A stretch of DNA of 64,000 bases from Salidesulfovibrio onnuriiensis (GTDB taxonomy: Bacteria > Desulfobacterota > Desulfovibrionia > Desulfovibrionales > Desulfovibrionaceae). This document shows positions 1-8,483 of the stretch, one piece after another. Location of the stretch: assembly GCF_008001235.1 (NCBI RefSeq), contig NZ_CP040751.1:1471001-1535000 (forward strand), given 5' to 3'. Every line of letters begins with the position of its first letter. Within the stretch, counting starts at the first letter, position 1. The notes beneath the pieces are model-generated. The model made no database searches. It was not told where the DNA came from and saw only the letters and a program-made list of their open reading frames with translations. The translations under genes and the position numbers were made by a program.

Positions 1-2
1 TG

Positions 3-668
3 GCAGCTGATAATTTTGAGATACTGGAAAGCAAGGGGAGGAGCATTGGCGAACTTCGTCGTTTGTCTACTGATGATTTGCTTTCGCGGTTCTGGGATGT
101 CCGTATTTTTGGCACTTCGTTGCTGGAGAAGGAAAAGGGGGAGACCGAGAAGGACGGCGAAACCTATCAGCAGCACATTCATACAGGAGCCCTACAGTTC
201 GGGACTGGACTTAGCCTTGATCCGGTGAAAATCATTCGGAATACGACGACTATCAAACGTGGCGTACAGGAAGGCAAGGATCGGGGTATGGCTCCTTTGG
301 CCTATAGGGTTGTGGAGTATGGTCTTTATGCAATGCCGTTTTTTTTGAACCCCACGGTTGCAGGGCGGACCTTGTGCACTGACGAGGACATTCAACTCCT
401 GCTTGACGTTATCCCTTACGCATACTCACACACGGCCTCTTATATCCGTCCGCATGTGAACATTCGTCATGCATGGGTTGCCGAGCACAAAAATCCGTTG
501 GGAAGCTGCCCCGATTGGAAGATTCTCGAAGCCCTGACTCCTAAGCGGACTAACCCCAAGGATGCGAATCTGCCGGCAGAGTCCATTGAAGAGTATACTG
601 TTCCTAGCGGGCTCCCGGAGGAGATTGCTTCGAAATTGGCCGGAATCCGAGATATCGTCAACGAGTAG
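3..668 (+). CDS. cas7: CRISPR-associated protein Cas7 (Csd2/Csh2-like), 5'-truncated
   Basis: The reading frame is open to the left edge, so the N-terminus is missing and about 221 codons remain. The visible part has the Cas7 backbone signature of the Csd2/Csh2 group: a WDVRIFG motif, then a region with LQFGTGLSLDPV and IKRGV, a YRVVEYGLYAM segment matching the family's conserved 'YGLY' stretch, and a C-terminal half that ends in a charged tail. Cas7 forms the crRNA-binding backbone of Cascade. It sits two bases upstream of cas3, so the two are probably co-transcribed. Family membership is read from motifs; the exact subtype cannot be fixed without the missing upstream genes. Confidence 0.8.
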   Translation, partial: AADNFEILESKGRSIGELRRLSTDDLLSRFWDVRIFGTSLLEKEKGETEKDGETYQQHIHTGALQFGTGLSLDPVKIIRNTTTIKRGVQEGKDRGMAPLAYRVVEYGLYAMPFFLNPTVAGRTLCTDEDIQLLLDVIPYAYSHTASYIRPHVNIRHAWVAEHKNPLGSCPDWKILEALTPKRTNPKDANLPAESIEEYTVPSGLPEEIASKLAGIRDIVNE

Positions 669-670
669 CG

Positions 671-2869
671 ATGACGTACTACGCACATAGCGGCCGGACG
701 GCTCAAAAGGGTCGTCCGGCAGTTTCGCCCCACCCTTATGCGGACCACGTCAGGGCTGTAATCAAGCAGGCTGTGCGCTCTGCCACGGAGATGGTGCAAT
801 ATCTCAATGACGACGAACAACGCGTCTCTTTGGTAAATGCGGTTGAGCAGGCGGCTCGGTTTCACGATCTTGGAAAGCTGGGCAAGCAGAACAACGATAT
901 GTTGTCTCGGACGTATGGCGAGGACCAGCCCTCACGATTGCCTGTGAACCATGTGGATGCAGGTGTCGCGCATTTGTTGGCCGAAGAGGCCTATGATTCG
1001 GCGTTGTTGACTTGGTCGCATCATAGAGGACTTCCCGACCGTATAGCCGAGACTTGTCGCCATTTCCCGTTTCGTGATGCTGTTATCCGTGAAGAAGTTG
1101 ATAGCGAGTTGACGATTTTGCTGGATCGGCATTTCAAGTGTGTCCCGAATGATGGAAGCCGTTCAGGTGGCACATTGCCATTTGCGGCAAAGGCGTCGCT
1201 GGATTGGAGGTTCGCACTTTCATGTTTGGTCGATGCCGATCATGGCGATACGGCAACACATTTTCATAGTGAACGGATACCTGAATTCCGGCCTACGCTT
1301 CGTGCGGAAGAACGCCTGGCGCGATTGGATCAGTTCATCGAGCGCTTGTCTGCCACAGCCGAACAATGTGAGAGAAATTCCGTTCGGGCCAGTATCTACC
1401 AAAGTGTTCGAAATGCTTCGGCTAACATGGGTGTCGTCGCCTGTGATAGTCCTGTGGGAACCGGAAAAACATTAAGTATTATGGGGCATCTTCTCAAAGT
1501 CGCGGCGGTCAACGGTCTTCGTCGTATATTTGTGGTTTTGCCCTTTACAAACATTATCGATCAGGCGGTGGCGGTGTATCGGGAAGCTCTTGTTCTGGAG
1601 GGCGAAGACCCCGAGCAGGTGGTGAGTGCTCACCATCACCGGGCTGAGTTTGAATCCCCCGAGTCGCGTTCCTTGGCATACTTGTGGCGAGCTCCTATTG
1701 TCGTGGTCACTGCCGTACAGTTTTTCGAAACTATGGCAGCGGCATCCACAGGGGCGCTTCGCAAGTTGCACGAGTTTCCGGGGGCAGCTGTTTTTGTGGA
1801 CGAAGCACATGCGGCCATGCCTGCGGATTTGTGGCTTCCTGCCTGGGGATGGGTCCGGGCCAGTTGTGAGCGGTGGAATTGTCATTGGGTGTTGGCCTCC
1901 GGCTCCCTTACGCGTTTTTGGGAATTGCAGCCTTTTCGGAGTGTCGAGGATTTGCTCGGCATAAGCCACGTTGAGGTTCCTGAGCTTGTGTCGTCCGACG
2001 TTCGTTCAAAAGCAGTCTCTGTCGAAAAGGGGAGGGTTAGGTATGAATCCCTCCCCCAGTCGCTCGGACTTGATGATTTGGCGAATCTGGTCATGGATAC
2101 TCCTGGGCCGCGTGTCGTGGTTATGAATACCGTTCGTGGTGCTGCGAAACTGGCCTTGCGCTTGTCATCCATTCTGGGGAGGGAGGCTGTTGAGCATCTT
2201 TCCACAGCACTTTGCCCAAGGGATCGGGCCTCGACTCTTGGCAGGGTGCGAGAGCGACTTGATGCCGGTGATGAGAATTGGACATTGGTCGCAACGTCGT
2301 GCGTGGAGGCTGGTGTGGATATTTCATTCCGTAACGGCTTTCGGGAACGATTCGGTCTTTGCAACCTTCTCCAGCTCGGAGGTCGAGTTTGTCGTGAAGC
2401 CAGGGCGGTAGGTATCGTTTATGACTTTGTCCTTAAGGCAGAGGAAGTCTTTCCTCATCCTGGTGCCCAGAAACCAGCCTTGGCTCTGAAGACTCTTGTT
2501 GCGCAAGGAAAGGTCGGCCCAGCGTATTGTAAAGAGGCTCTCGACATGGAGATCAAACTTAGTGGTGAAAGGGAGGAATGCTCACGAGGTTACGCAATTG
2601 CTGGATTGGATTTCAACGGTGAGTTCAAGGAAGTGCAGCGGCGGTTTCGTATCATTGATTCGGATACCAGGATGGTGGTGATCGATCGTCCCACGGTCGA
2701 GTCATTGCAGCAGGGCCGTCATGTTTCAAAGTCCACGCTTCAGGATGTCTCGGTTCAGATTTGGTCGAATCAAATTGAAAAGCTCCCTGTTCAGGACGTT
2801 GATGGGTATCCGGATCTGTATGTTTGGAACGGAGCTTACGATGAATTCCTTGGCTACCTTGCCGAGTGA
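671..2869 (+). CDS. cas3: CRISPR-associated helicase/nuclease Cas3
   Basis: A 732-residue Cas3 with an N-terminal HD nuclease domain and an SF2 helicase. HD residues visible are His21, the HD pair at 65-66 (FHDLGK), a His pair near 117 (SHHRG) and Asp residues near 188-190 (VDADHGD). The helicase has Walker A at about 259-267 (CDSPVGTGKT), the DEAH box at 377-380, a motif V-like ATSCVEAGVDISF and an arginine-finger motif QLGGRVCREA. Cas3 is recruited by Cascade to unwind and degrade the target strand. It is the last cas gene before the leader; no cas4, cas1 or cas2 lies between it and the array, which is unusual for the subtypes this repeat resembles. Confidence 0.93.
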   Translation: MTYYAHSGRTAQKGRPAVSPHPYADHVRAVIKQAVRSATEMVQYLNDDEQRVSLVNAVEQAARFHDLGKLGKQNNDMLSRTYGEDQPSRLPVNHVDAGVAHLLAEEAYDSALLTWSHHRGLPDRIAETCRHFPFRDAVIREEVDSELTILLDRHFKCVPNDGSRSGGTLPFAAKASLDWRFALSCLVDADHGDTATHFHSERIPEFRPTLRAEERLARLDQFIERLSATAEQCERNSVRASIYQSVRNASANMGVVACDSPVGTGKTLSIMGHLLKVAAVNGLRRIFVVLPFTNIIDQAVAVYREALVLEGEDPEQVVSAHHHRAEFESPESRSLAYLWRAPIVVVTAVQFFETMAAASTGALRKLHEFPGAAVFVDEAHAAMPADLWLPAWGWVRASCERWNCHWVLASGSLTRFWELQPFRSVEDLLGISHVEVPELVSSDVRSKAVSVEKGRVRYESLPQSLGLDDLANLVMDTPGPRVVVMNTVRGAAKLALRLSSILGREAVEHLSTALCPRDRASTLGRVRERLDAGDENWTLVATSCVEAGVDISFRNGFRERFGLCNLLQLGGRVCREARAVGIVYDFVLKAEEVFPHPGAQKPALALKTLVAQGKVGPAYCKEALDMEIKLSGEREECSRGYAIAGLDFNGEFKEVQRRFRIIDSDTRMVVIDRPTVESLQQGRHVSKSTLQDVSVQIWSNQIEKLPVQDVDGYPDLYVWNGAYDEFLGYLAE

Positions 2870-3047
2870 TGCGCGAACCTAGAGTGGGCATGGAATCGTC
2901 GGGTGGTTCGCGACAGAAAAAAGTTCATTGAAAATAGAAGAGTGGTGAGTTTGTAAGATATATGACCGCGTTGAATAGCTGGCAGAATAAGAGGTTCGCG
3001 GATGTATGTCGTTGCATCCTTGTCAACCGGGCTATCTTAAAGTGGCA
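2870..3047 (+). promoter_or_regulatory. CRISPR leader
   Basis: This AT-richer 178-base stretch between cas3 and the first repeat is the probable leader: the opposite end of the array carries the degenerate repeat. It contains the octamer GGTTCGCG twice in direct orientation (2905-2912 and 2993-3000) and the heptamer GCGAACC inverted at 2873-2879. The inverted copy could pair with the first direct copy as a 7-bp stem. Such motifs could serve Cas1-Cas2 or host-factor recognition. No convincing -35/-10 pair was identified by eye. Confidence 0.65.
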
Positions 3048-4999
3048 GTCGCGCTCCCTGCGGGCGCGTGGTTTGAAACATTCGTGATCCTGAGGCAGAT
3101 GGAGAGGTAGGTGTCGCGCTCCCTGCGGGCGCGTGGTTTGAAACCAGGTCCGGTCAAGTGGTAATCTCGGACTGCATTGTCGCGCTCCCTGCGGGCGCGT
3201 GGTTTGAAACAAGGCCAACCCCGGCAGCGCGCCAACCCCGCTTTGTCGCGCTCCCTGCGGGCGCGTGGTTTGAAACACCTGATTTTGAGACATCAGAAAA
3301 TCTTGGAAAGGTCGCGCTCCCTGCGGGCGCGTGGTTTGAAACACGAGGTCATCGACCGCAAGGGCTGTTTTGAAAAGGTCGCGCTCCCTGCGGGCGCGTG
3401 GTTTGAAACTTGGTGGTCTACGCCTCCACACCGAACGAAGCCGCGTCGCGCTCCCTGCGGGCGCGTGGTTTGAAACACGATGATGTAATACGCGGCTCCG
3501 CGCTGGCCTATGTCGCGCTCCCTGCGGGCGCGTGGTTTGAAACCCGCTACTTAATGAGGAGACGCCCTTCACGCCCAGGTCGCGCTCCCTGCGGGCGCGT
3601 GGTTTGAAACGTGAACCCGGAAACCGGCACCCGCTATACATGGGGTCGCGCTCCCTGCGGGCGCGTGGTTTGAAACCGGTTGGCTTTTGCGAGTTGTGCG
3701 ACACTCCTCTGTCGCGCTCCCTGCGGGCGCGTGGTTTGAAACTCAGCTTAAGGGAGTCCTCTATGCAATTGGTAAGGTCGCGCTCCCTGCGGGCGCGTGG
3801 TTTGAAACCTTCGGTGAGGACGTTGGCGGGCAGCTTATCACGCGTCGCGCTCCCTGCGGGCGCGTGGTTTGAAACCGTATCGATCCTCCAGCATCGTCCG
3901 GTACTGCTGTCGCGCTCCCTGCGGGCGCGTGGTTTGAAACGAGCAAGCTGCCAATGCTTGGTCTGGGCTTTGGTGTCGCGCTCCCTGCGGGCGCGTGGTT
4001 TGAAACCAAGTAACTACAGTTCACACAAAGCAGAGTGAGGGGTCGCGCTCCCTGCGGGCGCGTGGTTTGAAACCTCTCCGCGACACGCCGCCAGGCGGAC
4101 GTCTTCGTCGCGCTCCCTGCGGGCGCGTGGTTTGAAACCATACAGGGAGATGAAGGGCAAGACGGTATCAACGTCGCGCTCCCTGCGGGCGCGTGGTTTG
4201 AAACTGGGTGCGCTGTCCTTCCTGCGGCACCTATCATGGTCGCGCTCCCTGCGGGCGCGTGGTTTGAAACTTGCGCTTCTTGGTGGAGCCGCCGCCGGTT
4301 GTACGTCGCGCTCCCTGCGGGCGCGTGGTTTGAAACCTTACCCAGTTTGCGCTGTTGTCGTCCTATCCGCAGGTCGCGCTCCCTGCGGGCGCGTGGTTTG
4401 AAACAAGGTCTACTTTAAGCAGGAATACGAGCTTGAAAGTCGCGCTCCCTGCGGGCGCGTGGTTTGAAACGCGTAAAGCCATGAGAAAGGTCTTTTGCTG
4501 GTCTCGTCGCGCTCCCTGCGGGCGCGTGGTTTGAAACTGGACAAAGCGGGCATGCGCACTCTTGGAGAGATGTCGCGCTCCCTGCGGGCGCGTGGTTTGA
4601 AACAGCCGCGACAGGATGGGAGAATGAGTCTTTCGGCAGTCGCGCTCCCTGCGGGCGCGTGGTTTGAAACTGGCGGCTCCTTAGAGCGGAGGCCAGCTAA
4701 GCCCAAGTCGCGCTCCCTGCGGGCGCGTGGTTTGAAACCAAGAATGAAGCCATCAAACTCCTGACAGAGGATGTCGCGCTCCCTGCGGGCGCGTGGTTTG
4801 AAACAAGCCCCAGATGGACGATCGGGGTAATGAAAAGGTCGCGCTCCCTGCGGGCGCGTGGTTTGAAACGTGACACCCAAGGCCGTTGCAGACGCAAAAG
4901 GTCGCGCTCCCTGCGGGCGCGTGGTTTGAAACATTCGAGGTCAAAGAACGCGCTGGACGTGTTGGGCGTCGCGCTCCTTGCGAGCGCGTGGTTTGAAAC
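3048..4999 (+). CRISPR. CRISPR array, 30 repeats of 32 bases, 29 spacers
   Basis: Repeats begin GTCGCGCTCC and end GTGGTTTGAAAC; 29 copies are identical. Repeat starts are 3048, 3113, 3179, 3245, 3311, 3378, 3445, 3512, 3579, 3645, 3711, 3777, 3844, 3909, 3975, 4042, 4107, 4173, 4239, 4305, 4373, 4439, 4506, 4572, 4639, 4707, 4773, 4838, 4901 and 4968. Spacers are 31-36 bases. The last repeat differs at positions 11 (C to T) and 16 (G to A), which marks the old, leader-distal end and fixes transcription on the + strand. The repeat folds into a 7-bp stem (bases 3-9 with 15-21), and the 3' TTTGAAAC handle with 32-base length resembles type I-C repeats. No two spacers looked identical. Confidence 0.98.
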
Positions 5000-5023
5000 C
5001 AATACAGTATGGAAGTGTTGATT

Positions 5024-5056
5024 GATCCCTCTTCTTGTTATGCGAGAAGAGGGATC
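5024..5056. repeat. Perfect 12-bp inverted repeat just after the array
   Basis: GATCCCTCTTCT at 5024-5035 pairs exactly with AGAAGAGGGATC at 5045-5056 around a nine-base loop. No T-run follows on either strand, so it is not a standard intrinsic terminator. It lies 24 bases beyond the last repeat and could end or protect the pre-crRNA, or be a remnant of an unrelated element. Confidence 0.7.
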
Positions 5057-5105
5057 ACCTTCCCGTTGAGTGTTTTATTGTCTGGTGAGGTGAAGCGAAC
5101 GATTT

Positions 5106-5134
5106 GGGCGGCAGTTCTGCCGCCCTTTTATTTT
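5106..5134 (+). terminator. Rho-independent terminator downstream of CRISPR array
   Basis: GGGCGGCA (5106-5113) pairs with TGCCGCCC (5118-5125) over a GTTC loop and is followed by TTTTATTTT. It is oriented to stop + strand transcription from the array. The converging integrase reads through its complement, which lacks a T-run in that direction. Confidence 0.8.
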
Positions 5135-6825
5135 GTGTACTTGGATTTTTTCAAGTGACTCAGGTCGATGTCGAAATTCACCTTCAGCATCAGTTCTTCG
5201 TACCGGATGCGTTCGCTGTACTCGTTGGCGTAGTAGTCTCCTGACATCGACTGTTGCCTCATTCCCAATGCGCTGGCGTGTCCGACCGTTTCCTCAATCA
5301 TGGAGATTTCCACCCGGGCCTGTTTGGCGGCATCAATGAAGGTGTTTCTGAAGCTGTGGAAGTCTTTTTTGAATCCGGACCTCGGAGGTTGCAAATCGAG
5401 GTTTTTTTTGAATCTGTCGTTGAACCACTGAGAGACTACCTTTCCATACTTTCCCTGCCGTGGCTTGATCTCCGGGAAGACGCGGTCATTCCCTGCCCTG
5501 CGGACCCGCCTTACGAAGGCGTGAAAATTGAGTTGCTCGGTCAGAACCGGATGGAGGGGAATGGTACGAATAGCGTTGACCGTCTTCACACTTGATGATT
5601 CGTCGTCGTCATCGGGCATGACGCGGATTGCCCATATTCCTTCTTCGGGCTGGTAAACGTCCTTACAGCGTAGTTGGGCCAACTCGGATTGTCTGGCACC
5701 TGTGTAGAGGGCAAGAGGAACCATCCAGAATTGATACGGCGAGCGAAATGAATCCTTCACGTATTGCAGGGCATTGAACATCTTCCGGAGATCGTCAATG
5801 GTGTACGGCTCATGCGTGGAATGCTGCGGCTTGCCTTTTGGGAGTCTCTTGCCGTCAGCGTAATTGATCTCCATGTATCCTTGGTTGATGGCCCACTTGA
5901 AGAATCTTCCCATGATACCGATTTTGTCGTTGACGGTTCTTGCTGTCACCGTCTTCTCGTGACTCATTTGGGCGACTTCAAGAACGGGCGTTTCTGCATA
6001 TAGTTTCGCGTAGTTCGGCGGCAGAGATTTCAGCACCTCGATGTAGTCTCGCAAGACTGGATGGTTGATTTCGGCAATGTTTCGGATCGAGGTGATCGCA
6101 AGAAATTCCCTGATCGTGGTGTTGTACTTGTCCCTGGTCTCGGGAGTCGTGTCGGTTGCGCCAGTAAAGGCTTCGATCAACCCCTCAATCAACACATCCT
6201 TGGACTCGGATGCCTGTTGCCGCCCTGTCGACGTGGGGGCAGCGGCATGAGTCTGTCCATCGGAGACCGCGTCCGGGAACAGCTTGTCGAGATAATCCTG
6301 TTCAGCGATGACGTCTCCTTCGGCCCGGAGTTTGCCTACGTGGGCAAATTGGACGAGAATTTTGTGCATCTGCCGAGCCAGCAGATTGTACTCCAGGGAA
6401 TTCTCAGAAAGGGAGGCATGCCCGGTCATGGAGAGGAATTCGTCAACGAAATGCTTGATGCTCGCATTGTCGGATTTCCTCAATCCTTGCTGGATGGTGT
6501 CAAAGAAGAGTTCTGCATGGCTTTCGTCATTCTCGATCTCGACAGGAACCGCACGTAGGACATCATCCATATCGAGCAAATATTTTAAGTAGGTGCGAAG
6601 ACTTCGCTGTAATTGCTGCATGTCCATGAATTCGCTCTCCTTTGCCTTCAGAATGATTTTTCGGGCAGCAGAGGCTAACTGCCCTGCCTTGCGTTTGGCA
6701 AGGCGTTTGCGGCCCGTTCTGAGGCTCATTTTGACAACCTTCTGGCCGATGACAGGTTGTAGTGCCTCTGGGACGAAAAAACGGAAGTGATAGGTGGTTC
6801 CATGCAGGGTCAGATAGCTGGGCAT
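5128..6825 (-). CDS. Tyrosine recombinase (phage-type integrase) with DUF6538-like N-terminus
   Basis: The chosen ATG at 6825 gives 565 residues starting MPSYLTLHGTTYHFRF, which resembles the DUF6538 arm-binding region of island integrases; the frame stays open 36 codons further upstream to an ATG at 6933. The catalytic half shows the conserved Arg in YTGARQSELAQL, an HSFR box (His-x-x-Arg), the later VGHAS motif and a Tyr pair in GDYYANEYS. Such enzymes catalyse site-specific integration and excision. The gene reads away from tRNA-Sec with its 5' end nearest the tRNA 3' end, the usual layout for tRNA-targeting islands. It probably mobilises the region to the left, including the CRISPR locus. 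Confidence 0.9.
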   Translation of the reverse strand: MPSYLTLHGTTYHFRFFVPEALQPVIGQKVVKMSLRTGRKRLAKRKAGQLASAARKIILKAKESEFMDMQQLQRSLRTYLKYLLDMDDVLRAVPVEIENDESHAELFFDTIQQGLRKSDNASIKHFVDEFLSMTGHASLSENSLEYNLLARQMHKILVQFAHVGKLRAEGDVIAEQDYLDKLFPDAVSDGQTHAAAPTSTGRQQASESKDVLIEGLIEAFTGATDTTPETRDKYNTTIREFLAITSIRNIAEINHPVLRDYIEVLKSLPPNYAKLYAETPVLEVAQMSHEKTVTARTVNDKIGIMGRFFKWAINQGYMEINYADGKRLPKGKPQHSTHEPYTIDDLRKMFNALQYVKDSFRSPYQFWMVPLALYTGARQSELAQLRCKDVYQPEEGIWAIRVMPDDDDESSSVKTVNAIRTIPLHPVLTEQLNFHAFVRRVRRAGNDRVFPEIKPRQGKYGKVVSQWFNDRFKKNLDLQPPRSGFKKDFHSFRNTFIDAAKQARVEISMIEETVGHASALGMRQQSMSGDYYANEYSERIRYEELMLKVNFDIDLSHLKKSKYTK

Positions 6826-6837
6826 GACGTCTCGCTT

Positions 6838-6879
6838 TTTTTGGACGATTTCGGATCGGATCGTCCAAAAATCGTCCAA
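6838..6879. promoter_or_regulatory. Inverted and direct repeats upstream of integrase (candidate arm sites or operator)
   Basis: TTTTTGGACGAT (6838-6849) is the exact inverted complement of ATCGTCCAAAAA (6860-6871), ten bases apart, and a further direct copy ATCGTCCAA follows at 6871-6879. Three copies of one 9-base core within 42 bases, 13 bases above the integrase start, suggest integrase arm-binding sites or an autorepressor operator. Confidence 0.5.
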
Positions 6880-6918
6880 GTTTCTGTTGCGAGAACAGGA
6901 TGTTATGGGCTCGGAAGT

Positions 6919-6944
6919 AAAAAAGGCCTGCATAACAGGCCTTT
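6919..6944 (-). terminator. Rho-independent terminator after tRNA-Sec
   Basis: On the minus strand AAAGGCCTG and CAGGCCTTT form a 9-bp stem over a five-base loop and run into a T-tract (complement of 6919-6924). It lies 10 bases past the encoded CCA of tRNA-Sec, so it probably ends the selC transcript. Confidence 0.8.
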
Positions 6945-6953
6945 GTGGTCGAG

Positions 6954-7047
6954 TGGCGGAAGCGTATAGGAGTCGAACCTACCGGCGAGGGTTAGCCCGC
7001 CCACTGGGTTTGAAGCCCAGGCGCCACACCGGTGACGATACGCTTCC
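6954..7047 (-). tRNA. selC: tRNA-Sec (anticodon TCA)
   Basis: The minus strand starts GGAAGCGT and ends ACGCTTCC-G-CCA, giving the 8-bp acceptor stem typical of bacterial tRNA-Sec. It has the long variable arm and an anticodon loop CTTCAAA with TCA. CCA is encoded and the length is 94 bases. It reads UGA as selenocysteine, so the organism should encode selAB and selenoproteins elsewhere. selC is a well-known integration site for genomic islands, and an integrase gene lies directly beside its 3' end. Confidence 0.95.
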
Positions 7048-7253
7048 GAATGAGAAGTACACAGCTATCAACTTTTTTTGCTGTATACAAGGGCATTTGT
7101 ATTGTTTTCGTCTATAGGAAGCGGACGGCGTAGCCGTGCCGGAAACTCCTCTTGCCGGTCTGCGGCGCTCCGGCTAGGATAGGGCGCAACCGGCTTGCTC
7201 CATTCGAAAAGACAAGGACGGACCGGTTCCGTCAATGCCAAGGAGAAGATATC

Positions 7254-7529
7254 ATGAAACAGTGTCTGATGGCCATGCTTGTGGCCTGCGTCCTGGTGCT
7301 CGGCTTTGCCGTGGTTGCCGTCAACGCCCAATCCGGCGGCGACGTGTCCGCGGCCTGTTCCTCCTGCCATAATCTCAAGCGGGTCTGCCTCATGGTCGGC
7401 TCCAAGGACAAGGCCGGCTGGGAAAAGACCATCAACCGCATGGTGGCGAACGGCGCTTCGGTCGGAAACCCCGGAGCCATGGCCGGATATCTGGCGGGGC
7501 TCGCCCCCGGCACCGGTCCCTGCCAATAA
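7254..7529 (+). CDS. Small periplasmic monoheme cytochrome c-like protein
   Basis: A 91-residue protein with a clear signal peptide (MKQCLMAMLVACVLVLGFAV, cleavage near VNA-QS) and one heme-binding CSSCH motif near residues 35-39. A conserved GWEKTINRMVANGA segment resembles the short c-type cytochromes seen downstream of signal peptides in sulfate reducers, where a C-terminal Met could be the sixth ligand. The start was set at ATG 7254 because AGGAGA lies just upstream and a signal peptide follows; an upstream in-frame ATG at 7152 has no such support. It is probably a periplasmic electron carrier; partners are not evident. Confidence 0.8.
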   Translation: MKQCLMAMLVACVLVLGFAVVAVNAQSGGDVSAACSSCHNLKRVCLMVGSKDKAGWEKTINRMVANGASVGNPGAMAGYLAGLAPGTGPCQ

Positions 7530-7537
7530 AAAAAAAG

Positions 7538-7568
7538 AGGCCTCCGTTTCGGAGGCCTTTTCCTTTTT
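7538..7568. terminator. Bidirectional terminator between convergent genes
   Basis: AGGCCTCCG (7538-7546) pairs with CGGAGGCCT (7550-7558), with an A-run before it and T-runs after it. It can serve both the cytochrome gene on the + strand and the methyltransferase gene on the - strand. Confidence 0.85.
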
Positions 7569-8406
7569 ATTTTATCGCTGTCAGCAGCCGGAAGTGCTCG
7601 CCGGCCTTGGGCCAGTCCTCGCGGAATCGCATGTCCCTGAACCCGGCGGCCGAGAGCAGGGCTTCCAGCTCGTCGTCGCTCCAGGCCTTGGTGGTGCTGC
7701 GCATGGTGGCGGCTGAACCGTTGGCCGCGTCCAGCACGTGGAAGTACTGCACGGCAACCGCGTGTTCCCCGTTCCAGTGGTTTTCCTGCAGACAGATGTA
7801 GGGCCGGGGCGAGAACAGGCCGGAGTCGGCCTTGTGCCAGGATGCGGGCGCGGTCCCGGCCGCTTTGACCGCATCCACCGTATGCAGTTCCAGGGCCAGT
7901 GTCCCGCCGGTATTCAGGGCGGCATGCGCACGGGCCAGGATATCCCTGCACTGGTCCGGCGAGAACACGTTCAGCTCGCCGTAAATCATCATGGCCAGGT
8001 CGTATCCCTCCCCGAAATCCGTGGTCGTAACGTCTCCCTCGGAGAATTCGCACAGGGCCGGGAAGCCGGTTTGCTTTCGCGCATGGGCAATGGAGGCGGG
8101 GGAGAAATCGATGCCCCGGTAGATGTGCCTGTCCCGGGCAAAATGGTCGGCATACAGGCCCGGGCCGCAGCCCAGGTCCAGGATGCGTGAGACCTCGTCC
8201 CGCAGGGCGTTGTCCTTGAGCCATTTGGCCTGCTTTTTTATGGTCTCCAGCTTGCGGCTGGCCAGGTCGGTTTCCTGCGAAAGGTGAATCTCCAGCATGC
8301 GGGCGCTGAACCCCGGTTCGTTCCAGGGAATTTTGTACGCGCCGTCCCAGAAATTGTCCTGCGGGGGCGTTATGTCGAATATGGTTTGCAGTGATTGTCT
8401 GCTCAT
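7567..8406 (-). CDS. Class I SAM-dependent methyltransferase
   Basis: A 279-residue protein with the SAM-binding glycine loop ILDLGCGPGLYADHF at about residue 72, an acidic IDFSPASIAHAR motif after strand beta-2 and a YDLAMMIYGELNVFS segment in the motif II position. The substrate is not predictable from sequence. An AAGGAG ribosome-binding site precedes ATG 8406. It lies 77 bases downstream of an AraC regulator on the same strand, so the two may be linked functionally. Confidence 0.85.
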   Translation of the reverse strand: MSRQSLQTIFDITPPQDNFWDGAYKIPWNEPGFSARMLEIHLSQETDLASRKLETIKKQAKWLKDNALRDEVSRILDLGCGPGLYADHFARDRHIYRGIDFSPASIAHARKQTGFPALCEFSEGDVTTTDFGEGYDLAMMIYGELNVFSPDQCRDILARAHAALNTGGTLALELHTVDAVKAAGTAPASWHKADSGLFSPRPYICLQENHWNGEHAVAVQYFHVLDAANGSAATMRSTTKAWSDDELEALLSAAGFRDMRFREDWPKAGEHFRLLTAIK

Positions 8407-8483
8407 GGGGAACTCCTTTTTCGGGAGCTTCTATACTGCCAGCATGGGATCGAATTGTAAAAACGCGACGTTTGCCGCGAAAA

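Noticed and set aside
3048-4999. Several long frames on both strands across the array, for example at 2925-3704 and 3604-4038.
   Set aside because: They are translations of the repeat unit (QTTRPQGAR, RSLRARGLK and similar phases) and spacers, not genes.
6933-6933. ATG 36 codons upstream of the chosen integrase start.
   Set aside because: The extra segment overlaps the terminator and repeat block and has no similarity to the domain; ATG 6825 fits the domain start.
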